Shown here piece by piece: positions 45,710-58,100 of a stretch of 64,000 bases of DNA. The stretch's first letter is position 1. Each line of letters starts with the position of its first letter. The DNA is from Pleodorina starrii (lineage: Eukaryota > Chlorophyta > Chlorophyceae > Chlamydomonadales > Volvocaceae), in the NCBI GenBank assembly GCA_030267565.1, contig BRXU01000001.1:558001-622000 (forward strand), read 5' to 3'. The position numbers and the translations under genes are program-made. Under the pieces are notes generated by a model, which saw only the letters and a program-made list of their open reading frames with translations, did no database searches and was not told the DNA's origin.

Positions 45710-46498
45710 ATGACGCAGACCGCAGGATGCATCGCTGCTACGGCAGGTGAGAGCGCTGCGCTCCGTGCACGATTGGGCACGGCGAGAGTAAAGATTCACG
45801 CGCAGGCGGCATCCTAGCGAACTGATTGAGGCCTAACCCTTGCATCTGACATGTGCTGTGTGTGGCGGTCGCAGGGGTGGCGTTTACGACCGTGCTTGTC
45901 CATCACGCGTCCAACATGTCGGCCTCTGGAGATGCTGCCACGAAAATCTTCCAGCACTTTATGGAGAAGAACCGTCCAGTCATCGCTGCAGTTGCTGCTG
46001 TGGGCACTATCTCCGCGTTCGCGCAGGTGCGGGTCCCGTGATTGTAAACGCCGGAACGGCCCGCCGTTGCAGCAGGTTATGGGGGGCCACAGGAAGGACT
46101 GAGGGCTTAAGCAAGTAATTACCGGTTGGCTTTCTGCATGAGAACAAGAGAAACGGCCTGCACGGGCCCCTGTGTTGTGTGTTCCACACGACCTTCCTGC
46201 GACCATCAAGATGCCGTCGACTTGTCTCCTTGCCCAAATTGCCTCCTTACAGAGCGGTAAAACCCCTGGAACGAAGGGTTTGTGGCTGCTGTCTGGAGCA
46301 CTGCTGGCGAGCTTCTTCCCGTACAGTGGTCTGGTAGTTAAGCCGCACGCGGACGAGGTCATGAAGGCCGCCGCGGCCGAGAAGCCGGCAGACGCGAAGG
46401 CGCTAAAGGCTATCCGCACCCATACCTTAATTCGCGCTGGCATTGTCGGCACCGCCACCGCGATCGCCGTATACGCCCTGAGCCATAAGGCCAAGTGA
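45710..46498 (+). CDS. DUF1772 (anthrone-oxygenase-like) membrane protein
   Basis: Predicted integral membrane protein of 144 residues with about four hydrophobic spans. Exons 45710-45746, 45875-46026 and 46253-46498, phases 1 and 0, all GT-AG. The match is to the DUF1772 layout: a short N-terminal span ending near a His (VLVHHASNM), a second span, then WLLSGALLASFFPYSGLVV-x-P, a charged loop, and a final basic-led span (IRTHTLIRAGIVGTATAIAV). Some fungal members are called anthrone oxygenases, but that activity should not be assumed here. The N-terminal 12 residues come from a tiny first exon supported by the TATA box just upstream. A TGTAA at 46785 may be the poly(A) signal. Confidence 0.75.
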
Positions 46499-46515
46499 AC
46501 TGAGAAGGACTGAAC

Positions 46516-46557
46516 GGCGCGCGAGCGAGGCGTTCCGGCGCGCGAGCGAGGCGTTCC
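46516..46557 (+). repeat. Two tandem 21-bp repeats after the DUF1772 stop
   Basis: GGCGCGCGAGCGAGGCGTTCC occurs twice back to back, starting 18 nt after the stop codon, so it lies in the 3' UTR. Two copies only. Confidence 0.8.
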
Positions 46558-46784
46558 GTGTCCTACCGGTTTTCCCTTGTCCCGAGCGGATTTCCGGTTG
46601 TATTCCTACCGCGAACGTTGCATGATCGCATTGCGTACGCAAAGAGTGTTTTGCCTCCACGAGCTGTCTAGCGGGCCGCGGGCATTCAGGCGACGCTTGC
46701 TCAGTCGTGTGGCTGCAAGAGCTGACGCGCGAATGGTGCCAAAGCGTACGAAATACAGGAGTACCCTTCTGGGTACCCTCAGGT

Positions 46785-46789
46785 TGTAA
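46785..46789 (+). terminator. Candidate poly(A) signal TGTAA
   Basis: TGTAA is the usual green-algal polyadenylation signal; this one lies 287 nt after the DUF1772 stop codon on the same strand. Position only; no transcript evidence. Confidence 0.35.
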
Positions 46790-48212
46790 GGTGGTTCTGA
46801 GCCTTTCTGAGTAACTGCCGTGCGGGGCACCTAATGCAGCCTCGTGCCAGTACACACACGCCTGACCGCACGCCACGTTAACACCGAACCGGCGGGCACA
46901 GCAACGGTAAATGCACACGCCGCCATAGGAGTCCAATTTTGCGACCTCGCCTACACCGGCAGCGGTACCTGAACAGCACCGGTAGCCCTCCGCTCATCGT
47001 TGTGGTGCCCCACTTGCTCGCACCTTGGGGCCTCCCTGTATCCCAGCCACCAGAGGAGATCACCTGTCCATGAAAGCCTAGGCGATCTGCCGCACCGGTC
47101 GCAAGGCCAAATACACCACATCTGCCAAGTGCGCCTGCAGTTCTCAGCAGACTCTGAATCTCCACAAATGTTCACCGTTGCGTCATCCACTCTGGAGACT
47201 AGGACAGAAACGGACAGTGCGCTCGCGGCGGTCGAAAAAAGTCACGGACCACAGACCAGTCGCTGAACTGGCATGGAAGTATTCGTGCGGAGGAAGGCAT
47301 ACGACGGGCCTGCCATCACACACCCCACATACCCATATGCGCAGCCAACCGCACGTTGCCAGAACTCACCGCAAGATTGGTGATTCGAGTTCAATGGACT
47401 AATGGGCGAAGCCCAAGCCCGGATTATGGGGTCCTTCCCACGCCCGATTCGCAGCAAACAAACTGTTCCCCAGCTCGACAAGTCAGGACAAGTCCGAGTA
47501 CCGATACCCTGAGGACTCCTGCCACGCATAGAAAGAAGCCACGAGAGACCAGCTGCACTGTCCAGGGAACGACGAGCAGTGTACCGTAGTGTCCGAAGAC
47601 GACATCACTTGTCAGGGGGTCAGCGGCAACACCCCACGGCCATGAGCCGTGCCTCCGGGTGCGACCATCCCCGTTGTAAACCCCAAAGCCCGCCCGCCCG
47701 TGCGTCGCTCGTGCCACCTAAGGGTGAACGATCCGCGACAAGCACCTCGCCCTCGACAACTGAGAAAACAGCGCGGGGGTGGGGGTGGGGCTTGGCTCGC
47801 GCAGATAGGACCGTTGCAGGCTGTGCTCGGCCAACCCCGTATTCCTACAGTTAGCCTTCGATCAAACCGAGCACGCAACGCAACCCCTTTCCCAAAAAAC
47901 CCCACCCGGGCAGTTCGTAGGTGTGCAGATACCCGACAGAGACGACGGTGTTGATATCCGCGCCAGCTCATCACCACCAACGCCCACGTCTCCCCCAATT
48001 TTTGCCTTGGGACGCTTACGGCGTCGCTGGGCTGACCTGCGGCTCCGTCCGCACCCGCGGCGCGTAACGCCCGCGGCGCTGTGACACGCCAGTGGCACCA
48101 CTGCCACATATACATGGAAACCACGCCACCGGCTCCTCCGCGTCGCGCAGTGGCGCGCCTTGCGGCCGGCATGGCTGCGCCGGGGGTCTCTTAATCCCCG
48201 GCGGCTCCGCCT

Positions 48213-51200
48213 CTACAAAAAGTAAGGCACGATGGCGGCTGGGAACTTGAGCATGAGCACCTCGCGCACGTTGCCCGACGCCTTGTCCTCCACCTGCACC
48301 CGGTGCGGGGGGGGGGGCCAGGGAGTGACGTGCTCCTTTGCGGAGGGGAGTGATGTGCTCCTTTGCGGAGGGGCGACCCCGCGAGCGCGCCGCGGCGTCA
48401 TTGGTGGCGAGCGGAGCAAGATGCGGTGCGTGGGCGGTGCGTGCGCCACCAGCCACGAGCCGCGAGGAAGACACACAACCCAACGCGACGCCAACCGCGA
48501 CCCGCTGTGTGTGCAACCAAAGTCAGGCAGCAGACCAATCCGCTTCTGTTCGACATCTTGGTGGGCAGGCTGTGCACCTCCCGCCCGCCCGCCCCCGCGC
48601 GCTTCCCACGACGCCGGCCGCTGCTGCCCACCTGCGCCACCACACTGGTCTCGAAGATGCCGTCGCGCTCCACGAGGCTCCGGAAGCTCTTGGTGCCGCC
48701 GCCCACACCGAAGTAGTAGCGCTTGGCGGCGATGAGCGCTATCCCGTGGGGCGGCTGCAAGAGCTGCGTGCGAAGAACAGGAGGGGCGAGAACGGCAGCA
48801 GCGAGACGGCGTGCCTTGGAGAGCCCGGGCGGCAAGGCCGGCCGTGCGCATGTGCGCCAAATGCCATCCCTAGGAGGTAGCTCCCAAACGCACATCCGCC
48901 CCAAATGCACGGTATACGGTTTACGGTATGGGCGCCTGATGACCAACAGGCCTTCCTGGGGAGGGAACTCCCCCAAGCGCTGGTGCAAGGCGCTGCCGGT
49001 TGGGTGCACTCCAAGTCACGACCGCGAGCGAACGAACCGCATGACGAAACCCGTCTGGGCTTCCCTCTGCCGCGTCCGCATCGCCATGCCTTGTCCCCAG
49101 CCCCCCTGCGCTTTTGGCATATAGCCCCGTTCCTACAGCGCCTCTTCGGTGCCCCTCCCCCGCCCCCCGAGGCGTAGCAGCAGCGGCCGCAGCAGTGTCA
49201 GGTGCGGTATGTACCCATGATCCTTTTGACTCCAGGTGCGGTATGCACCGGTGGGTAATCCTTTTGGGTCCACTGTAAAAAACGCTTCACTCGAGGCGTA
49301 GCAGCCGCGCACCTGCTTGATGCACTCCAGCAGTCGCTCCTGGGCGGGCACACTGTAGATGGTTTCGGAGGACAGAATGATGTCGTAGTGGCCGCCGTAG
49401 CCCTTGCCCGTCAGGTGCTCGCCCACCAGCCGCCAGTCGCCGGCGAAGTACCGCGTCGAGGGCCGCGGCCGGGAGCGCGGCAGTCGCTCCATGTTGGAGA
49501 TGGCGTTGGGGATGGTGAGCCGCCGGAGGACCTCCTGGTTGTAGTCCTGGGAGCAGGGAAGGGCGCGGCCGGGCCCCGTTCCCCCCCCCCGTGGCCATGG
49601 AGATGTTAGAATCTCAGAAAGGTCAGCGTCTTGGAGGCAGCGGAAGGGTCGACAGGATGCGGTAGTTGGGCTGGGCCTCTATCCCTGTGCATTTGCGCAG
49701 GGACTGAATGGCGAAATAGGCGCCGCCATACATTTCGCCTCTGTCCTCCCTTCCCTTCCCATGCGTATTGCAGTAACTACCAACCTGCCCTCGAGTGGGC
49801 GCTTAATGAAATCAAGGTACAGGGACTGCTAGCATCAGTGCCGTAGCTGCAGCGTTGCGCAGCTTCGCCCAGCCCCGCTTCATCGCCGCATGTCTTAAGC
49901 CCAGGACTGCGCCGTCGATGTTCACACCGTTGGCGCAACCGTGTGGGGATGTTGGCACATCCCAACAGCGCCCCCCCCCCGCCCCCCCCCCCCGTGCTTC
50001 AACATGCCTTCCCCGCAACGACGCCCTCATGCGCGGGGCGCGGCTGCCTGCCCAAGAACCAGTTGTCGTGTGGAGGCGTGCAGACCCTCTCGCCTCTTCC
50101 CGCCGCAGCCTCACGCCTCGCTCCGAACCGCTTGCCGTTCCGCGCCCTTGGCTCCCCCTTCTGACCCGGAGAACGCGCCCCGCACCTGGAAGTGCACCTC
50201 CGCCCCGCACATCAGCGTCAGGATGCCCGGCAGGCCGTGCCCACAGCCGAGCTCCAGGACCCGTTTTCCCTGCAACATGGGGCACACGGGGTGCGTGACC
50301 GTGGCACCGCCGCCACAGCGGCACCACCGCGATGCGGCAAGCGCGGCACGGCACGTGGCCGGTGCGGGAAGTCCTGCCAGCGAGCTGCGGTCGCTCATGC
50401 GCTGGAGCCAGCCGCTGCCACGCCGACGGGTCATGCCTGTAGCATCTAGCATGGGAGATGCGACGCAGACGTGCGTCACATGCCGCAACGCCGCACCGGC
50501 CCCACCTGCAACTCGGACCCCATGTCGGGATCCGTGAGCACTCGCTCCGGCGCCACCTTGTACCGACTGATGAGCTCCTTGCACAAGTCAAACGTGCATT
50601 CCCACAACTTGAAGCCCCCTGGACGCGCGGGTTCATGGGCGGGGTACCGTAATCGCGGGCTGGAAGCCTGTGCCTAGACAGCCTTACATGACAAGGGCAA
50701 TCTCGCTTCCGTAAATCGAGGCCAGGGCCTCTTTGCTGCTGTCGGCCTGCCGTCCATGCTACAGCTGCGGCGACGGCAACGCGCTACGTGGCATGCATGT
50801 GAGGTGCCGCCATCAGGCTTCAGGCTTCGTCAAGAGGGGCGCCGATTCCCAATGTGGGTCCCGAGCCCTTGCACTCCTTCTGAAGCTCTGGGCCCCACTC
50901 GCGGTCCCGTGGAAGAGGCCACCCCCCCGTTGGTACGGATGGGCCCCTGCGCCGAATCCGCCTGGGGAAGACTCACCTTCGTACTTCCCCGGCACGAGGT
51001 CGCTGGACGCGACACGCTGATCCGAAAGAATAGTGGCGGCTTCATCGCTGCTGATGATGCCCTACACCGGGGGTGGTCAACGGGTCAAGGTAGCGGTTGG
51101 GTCATGTCTAGGGATCTGGGGTTACGCGGAGCTCTCGAGGGTTTGCAAGCGGCCGCTTGCACGAACATCGCACGCCTGTACGCCTGTGGTCTAGTTCGAG

Positions 51201-51660
51201 GCCAGCCAGTCAAGATAATTCTGCCGGTGGGCGATCCACTGCCACAGCGTCGGTCGCCCACCGGATCTGGAATAGATCCGACTTGTGACAGCATGGGGGG
51301 GGTTGAGGTGTGCCGATGCAAGTGATGCAGTGCAAGTGACAGGTTCCACTTATGTCACCGGGGGACGCCAAGGGGCAGGGGCGCACCGTACCTTGACGAG
51401 CGACAGTCCTTCAGCGATGGGTACTTCCTCCGTGTAGAATGCGATACCCTGGGCCATGGGTACTCGACATATGGGCGTGTGCACCAAACCCGGCCCCGAC
51501 GATCTGAGTTCTTAGACCCTGTTCGTCTTACCGGCTGCGGCCGGAAAACAAGCTCAGCTGCCGGCTCATTGTATTCTGGAGCTCCCTGCTCTTCCTGGAC
51601 TTTGTCGGACTCCTCTTTCCCAAAGTTGAACCGGAAGGCCGGCTCCGCGCCGTCCGCCAT
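48213..51660 (-). CDS. Histidine protein methyltransferase (METTL18/Hpm1 type)
   Basis: SAM-dependent methyltransferase of the family that methylates a histidine of ribosomal protein uL3 (RPL3). Complete, 304 residues. Exons in transcription order: 51660-51532, 51448-51392, 51061-50977, 50618-50506, 50269-50186, 49546-49313, 48763-48632, 48293-48213. The N-terminus has FRFNFG, then GGFKLWECTFDLCKEL, family-typical before motif I. Motif I is VLELGCGHGLPGI at about residues 132-144. DYNQEVLRRLTIPNAISN is the following acidic-loop region, and YDIILSSETIYS holds motif IV. AAKRYYFGVGGGTKSF and the DKASGNVREVL ending also match the family. The ATG at 51660 gives a natural start; one 33 nt upstream (51693) is in frame and possible. 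Shares a 464-nt divergent region with the next gene. Confidence 0.95.
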
Positions 51661-52124
51661 GGCTGAATTCCGGGGCAAGGAGCAGCAGTTCACCTAGCGT
51701 AACACCTAACATACAAGATCTTGCGTTTATGTCTCGACCATACTTGTCTTGCAACCAAGGAGAGGGGCTTTGAAGGATTGTCTGGCCCGACTCTCCTGCG
51801 CTTAAGTGACTGAGTGGATTTCACTGACAAACAATTTTCCAGCAAGGAACCAAAACATTTAATAGAAAGGGGTTGTGTAACGAGTCTGCGTCAACCGGAA
51901 AAAGCGGCCTCGACGCCGTACGCCGAGCGGCCGAGCGGCGGAGCAGTTGACGACGTGCAAGTAGCCTGGTTGCCGATGTACTAAATAGAGGGTTTCGTCG
52001 AATTTACGGGGCACGCTGGTGTATCGTTAATTGTTTGTGTCGCACGCTCTGACTCACCTTGAAACCCGCAACGCTTATTTATGCGATTACAAAGGTAGCC
52101 GCTGTATTGACTTGCTCACATCCA
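51661..52124. promoter_or_regulatory. Bidirectional promoter region, METTL18-like / PNP oxidase
   Basis: The start codons of two divergent genes lie 464 nt apart. The interval is lower in GC than either gene. A TTATATAG at 52128-52135 overlaps the first codons of the PNP-oxidase reading frame and could be a TATA box for a shorter form starting at ATG 52329. Confidence 0.5.
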
Positions 52125-55100
52125 ATGTTATATAGCACGGTGTCGCGATCGATTTGCCAGGTCCGCTTGGGACTTTCGAAACTTCCAAATCGCCCGTACC
52201 TTACTCAGGCCCTGAAGAGAGCAGAGCCGCTGCAACAGAGCCCAATTTGTCCTCGGAACCCATCAAGCTCTTACATTCGGCAGTTGACCGTGCTTCGCCC
52301 TGCTCATTCCACAACCACAACTGCTTCTATGGCGACCACGGCCGCAAGCCTCAGTTCCGATGCTATATCCTTTCTGTGAGTCCGTCATATTATATCTTTG
52401 CGATCATAAACGACATGTATCATGGTGCACTGCCGAGGGCAGGGAGGTGGTGTCGTGGCGCCGGAACCACCTCACGCGGTCGCCCCAGCACGCCGGACCT
52501 GTCATTCCGCACGTCCGAAATTCCCCACATGAATGCCTGATGCTGCTTACCTGACAACGCGCGCCCGACAGCCCGGCCCCTTGCAGCCCGACCCGGCCAG
52601 CGCCCTCCCCCCGGCCTACGTGCCCAATCCTGCCCACGCGCCCCCGAAACGCGGCACAAGGCCTCCTGCCTCCTGAGCTCCTGTCCCACTTCCCGCTTCC
52701 TCCTGACCTCAGGAGCCAAGCTGATGCCATCGCAGTGGACCAGGAGCTCATGGGCTCCGTGCTGGGCTTCAGTGTGGACCAGCTCATGGAGCTGGCCGGA
52801 CTGAGTGCGGCCTGCTCCCTAGCTGCGGAGTACCCACCGGAGGCCCCGGTGAGCCCCCCTCCGCGGATTCGGGAGAGGGGCCCTCCTCCTCCTCCTCCTC
52901 CCCCTCCTCCTCCTCCTCCTCCTCGATTCTAATACAACTACTACTATGCCACGCTGGGCACCTCTTCCTGGGGTCTTCCTACCGTTCATTGCTGGTTCTT
53001 TTCTCATACGGTAGTAGCCTGGTCTCGCTCTCGCTTATCTGTCGTAAACACAGGAGAAAAGGGGGTTGGGAAGGAGGAGTTGGCGCGTCGTGCGTTGCGG
53101 GTAGCGTGGCGAGTATGACCCTCAGCTCAGCTTGCCCGGGGTGCCCGGCGCGGGCTGGGTCTTGAGGCCACCCCCACTGTTTACCCACCGGCCTGGCGGA
53201 ACCAGGGGGGTGCCGCGACGCCGGTTGGACATGACAGGGTGCCGCTCGGCGAGGCTAACCCTAATCCTGTGCCAGCGCCCTAATCCTTGCTTGTTCCGCG
53301 AAGGGTGGCCTGCTTCGCCGTGTGCTGGTGCTGGCGGGACCGGGCAACAACGGCGGAGACGGGCTGGTGGCCGCACGGCACCTGCACCACTTCGGATACG
53401 ACGTCAAGGTGTGGTCTTGGGTCTTGGGTGCGGTGTGGTGCAGCGCTGTGTGGCGTGGTGTGGTGTGTGCCACACCGGTGACTTCACGGTAATCCCCTGG
53501 GGTCTGCAGGCCTCACTATCAGGCATGTTGGCGGGGACTTCCTACGAAGAAACCGCAGCGGAGCGATGGATTGGAGAGGGGAGGGGACACCCGCCTGCGG
53601 GCTTTGTGGGCCCATATGGTGGGCGACATGCAACTTGGTGGCCTCTGCCTAACCAACAGCGTGCGCCGCCCGGCGTGGCCCGGTTACCCACTTGCGGACG
53701 GCGCAGCGGACAGCGACCCAGTGACCGGTACCTACTGGGGATACGGGGAGGGCTGACTGCCGTGCCTTGGCCGGTGTACATACAGGCGGCGTTGTTCCCA
53801 AAGCACGGCCGGGAGACCTCCACAACCCTTTGGGCGCACGTGCGGCGCTCCCTCCCCGGCCCCCCGCTCCCCCGCAGGTATGCTACCCCAAACCCACCGA
53901 CAAGCCGCTCTACAACGGCCTCGTCAAGCAGATAAGGTGAGCAGGTCGGCCCACCGCGAACACGCTGACACAAGCAAGCTGCCCTGTCCGGTTCCGTTGT
54001 GTGAGACATGGCGCGGGGCCCGCCGTCCTGTCGTTTGAATGGAGCACGGCGCCGCTGCATTCCCATCCACAATTCCACATCCTCCGCATCGGCATCCACC
54101 CAATCCTCCTGCTCCTCCTCCTCCTCCGCATCCACATCCGCATCCATATCCACCACCTCCTTCTCGTCTGCATCATCCTCCTCCTCCCCCTCCTCCTCCG
54201 CAGCTCCCTAGGTATCCCGCTGGTGGCCTGGCACGACCTGACAGCTGCGGGACCTCTGTCGGCCCAGGCGGATGTGGTGGTGGACGCGCTGTTCGGATTC
54301 AGCTTCTCGGGGCAGCCGCGACCGCCCTTCGATGACATCATCCGGGTGGGTGGGTGGGTGGGTGGCTGGGTGGGTGGGTGGGTGTGCGAATATCGGGTTG
54401 CCCCCGGGGCGCGGAGCGCGGGGGCTCAGCGGCTGGGGCTGACTGAAATGCCCCTCGTGCCTGCGCGTCTACGTGACTGATTCGCCGAGGCTTCGACCCC
54501 GATACCCTGGTGGCGCCGCCCGCCACCACGGCCGCTGACATTGGCCGCTACCGCTGCCCCGGTGCGCCCCTCTGCCCCTGTGTGTGCCTCTCTGTGTGTG
54601 TGCCTCTCTGTGTGTGTGTGACTCTCTGTGTGTGTGCCTCTCTGTGTGTGTGCCTCTCTGTGTGTGTGTGACTCTCTGTGTGTGTGCCTCTCTGTGTGTG
54701 TGCCTCTCTGTGTGTGTGCCTCTCTGTGTGTGTGCCTCTCTGTGTGTGCAGGCGCTGCTCCCCGGCGCCAGCCCGCCCCCCATTGTGTCGGTTGACATCC
54801 CCAGCGGCTGGCATGTGGAGCAGGGGGACAGCGGGGCCCCCCCGGGCGCCTGCCTGCAGCCCGACATGCTCGTGTCCCTCACCGCCCCCAAGATGTGCGC
54901 CAAGTACTTCAAGGTGTGTGTAGGGGGGGGAAGGGGAGGGGAGGAGATACTACAGCAAAGGAACAGAGACGGTTTTAGCGAACGGACCCGGCACTCGGGA
55001 GCAATACTTACCGAACATATCTGTAACCTTACCAAGACGGAGAAGCGCAGCGAGGGGCAGGGTTGTCGCTCTGGGGGTGCGTGGGCAGCGAGAACGTGGA

Positions 55101-58100
55101 CCCCGAGATGGAAGGAATTAAGCAAGCAGGGACCGGTGGGGCGCGAGGCCTGGGTGGGTGTGCGGTGGTGATGAAGGGGAAACCGCAGCGATGGGACAGA
55201 GGCGACGCGATCAAGCCTGCGTGAGGGTGTAAGGGGGGGGAGGTGCCCGTGGGGGGCTGGAGCGCTGGGCAGCTGGGATGGGAGCGGCGGCGTGCGTGCG
55301 CGTGCTGGGGCCGAGGGCGTGCTTGAGCAGCGAGGCGTCCGGAATGGATTGGATTGAATTCGATTGGATCGGATTGGATTAAATTGGATTGGATTCGATT
55401 GGATTGGATTGGGGGAATCATTGCGGGGGTGCCTCAGTGTCGTCATATTGCGATGTCATCATCAGGGGGGGGTGCAGGCCATCATGGGGGTGTCGCGACG
55501 AAGCGTGGAAGGGGTCGCCTGGAGGATGTGTGGTCCGCTTGATGCCTGCAACCCGGTCCACCCCCGTCGCTCTGGCCCCACTGTCAAGTGGACAACACAG
55601 TGGGGCCCCACTCTTACGCTGACTATCCCACCTATCGCATGGACAGCCGCCTTCCCTGGATCATTGCGCCCTTACCTCGCCCTCGCCGCCGCCAGGGCGC
55701 CCACCACTACCTGGGGGGCCGCTTCGTGCCGCCCGCCGTACGCGACCGCTTCCAGCTCATCCTGCCGCCCTACCCGGGGACGGCCATGTGCGTGCGCATT
55801 GGCGGGACAGCTGCCGACAGCAATAAGGCGGCCGCTGCGGCGGCGGCCCAAGCCAAGGTGCGCGCCGCCGATGCATTTCCGCCGGGGCCGAGCCGCGGGT
55901 GAACTGCACGTTCACCCACCCACCCACCCCTCTGCGGTCCCGTCGTTCTGCCCCCTCTGGTCGTTCCTCTGTTGTGTTGCGGTATTTGCTCATATGGTTG
56001 TGGCCATATGTGGCCGTGTGGTTGCGGCCCCGTGTGGTTGTGACCCCGTGTGACGGCACCGTATTGCTGCCCCCCTTGCTCATGTTCTTAACCGTATTGC
56101 AGCCCCCTTGCTCATGTTCTTAACCGTGTTGCAGCCCCCTTGCTCATGTTCTTAACCGTGTTGCAGCCCCCTTGCTCATGTCCTTAACCGTGTTGCAGCC
56201 CCCTTGCTCATGTTCTTAACCGTATTGCAGCCCCCTTGCTCATGTTCTTAACCGTGTTGCAGCCCCCTTGCTCATGTTCTTAACCGTGTTGCAGCCCCCT
56301 TGCTCATGTTGTTAACCGTGTTGCTGCCCCCCGCCCTTGTGGCCGGTTGGCGGGCCGTCAGGTTGCCGACATGCGCATCAGCTACGAGCGGGGCGGCCTT
56401 CAGGAGGCGGACTTCGCGGGACGAGACCCGCTGCAGCTGTTTGACGAGTGGTTCAAGGCGGCGGTGACCGGAAAGGTGAGGACAGGGAGGGGGGGGCGCA
56501 AGGGCGTGTATGGGAGGGTGTGCAAGTGTGTGCTAGTGGCGGGTTTCCGCCGGTTGGCGGGCTCCGGCACACGCCGCAGTGCGGTGCGGTGGTGTGCTGC
56601 CGCTTCTACCCTCCACCAGGCAGGGGGAGCGCACCGGGAGGCGGGTGGGAAACAGAAGGACATTTCGGGGAAACATATGCAAACATTTCCAACGGGTCAA
56701 GCTGGCAGGATGCCTCCGTCGCCGTCACCCGTCGCGGTGGTGCCGCCCGGGTCCATTGCTGTCCATCGCCCGCAGGCGTTTCCCTCCTTACACAACCCTC
56801 CGTGCAATGACCATTCTCTGTCTCAGCTAATGACCTCTTCTCGTCTCAGCTACTCGCCGGCGACCTCCGTCATGATCCAGCCGCAACCGGAAAGACTCCA
56901 CTTTGTTACGCACCCACGTATTCCCACCGTCCTCGGGCTCCGGCCTATCCTCGGATACCTCCCCCTCCCCCTCAATTCACTCTTCAAATCCCCCCCCGCC
57001 CCGCCCCGCCCCCCGCCTGCGGATCCATGCAGGTATGCGAGGAGCCCAACGCCATCAGTCTGGCCAGTACCAACACGGAGGGGCGGCCCAGCGTGCGAGT
57101 GGTGCTGCTCAAGGGATATGACCAACGGGGTGAGGGTGGGCGCGCGTTGCACTGGGTTGCGGTCCCGCTGCGTTCCGCTGCGCTGCGCCGCGGTGCATCC
57201 GTGTCGCGAGGGCATCGGACCATAGCTAGCCAGCCAGCCAGTCATCCAGCCATGCAGGCAGGCAGGCAGCCAGGCAGCCAGCCAGGCAGGCCGGACCGCG
57301 GCAGGGAGCCCCCGGTTGTGTGGGTGGGTTTGTGGGTGGGTGGGAGGGAGGGGGGTAGACCAGGAGCCACGCTGTGTGGTGCTCTCGCTCGCCTGGCCCT
57401 TCCTGGTTGCCGCCGTCCCCCCGCTGCGGTATCTGGTTTGTGTCCCTGCCCCTCCCTTCCCCTCCGGATGTGCCTGCGTGCCAATGGGCTGGAGGAGTGA
57501 GGTTTTGCGGCGATGGCGTTGGGCAGCGGTCCGGACAGCAGCAAGTGCCAGGGCAGGGCAGGGCAGGGCGGGGCGAGGACGGAGGCTGCACGCACCGCGG
57601 AGGTGTAGCCGCTAGCTGGTCGGCCGGCACGGAGGCCACTGCCCTGCCTGCCTGCGTGCCTGCCTGCGTGCCTGCCTGCGTGCCTGCTTGGCTTTTCCAC
57701 GTGCCACAAAGACGCGCGACGGCCCTGCGGGCATGCCTCCCTCCCTCCTTACCGCTTTGGGCTCCGGCCCCCACGACGTCACTTGCCCTTCCCGCCCTCC
57801 CGCCCGCCCCCTCTCCCTAAATCCGCCCTCCCGCCCGCCCACCCGCCCACCCGCCCTCCCTCTCTCCCTCCCGCCCGCCCGCCCGCCCGGCCCGCCCTCC
57901 GGCGCCTCCAGGCTTTGTGTTCTACACCAACTACGCCAGTCGGAAGGGCGACGACCTCGCGAACGGACACGCGGCCTTCTCCATCTATTGGGAGAAGCTG
58001 CAGCGGCAGGTCAGGTGAGAGGGGGGTGACAGGAGAGGGGTGTCAAGAGGGGGGTGTCGAGAGCGGGTGTCAAGAGGGGGGTGTCAAGAGCCAGGCCCGC

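Larger units (their letters stand above)
46499..48212. other. Intergenic between convergent DUF1772 and METTL18 genes
   Basis: Apart from the 21-bp repeat and the TGTAA, nothing convincing is seen. Short frames in several readings lack introns, motifs or starts that agree. The part near the METTL18 stop is GC-rich and probably its 3' UTR. Confidence 0.6.

Noticed and set aside
56061..56332. CRISPR array (regular 32-nt repeats)
   Set aside because: No variable spacers: the units are contiguous tandem copies in a eukaryotic intron.
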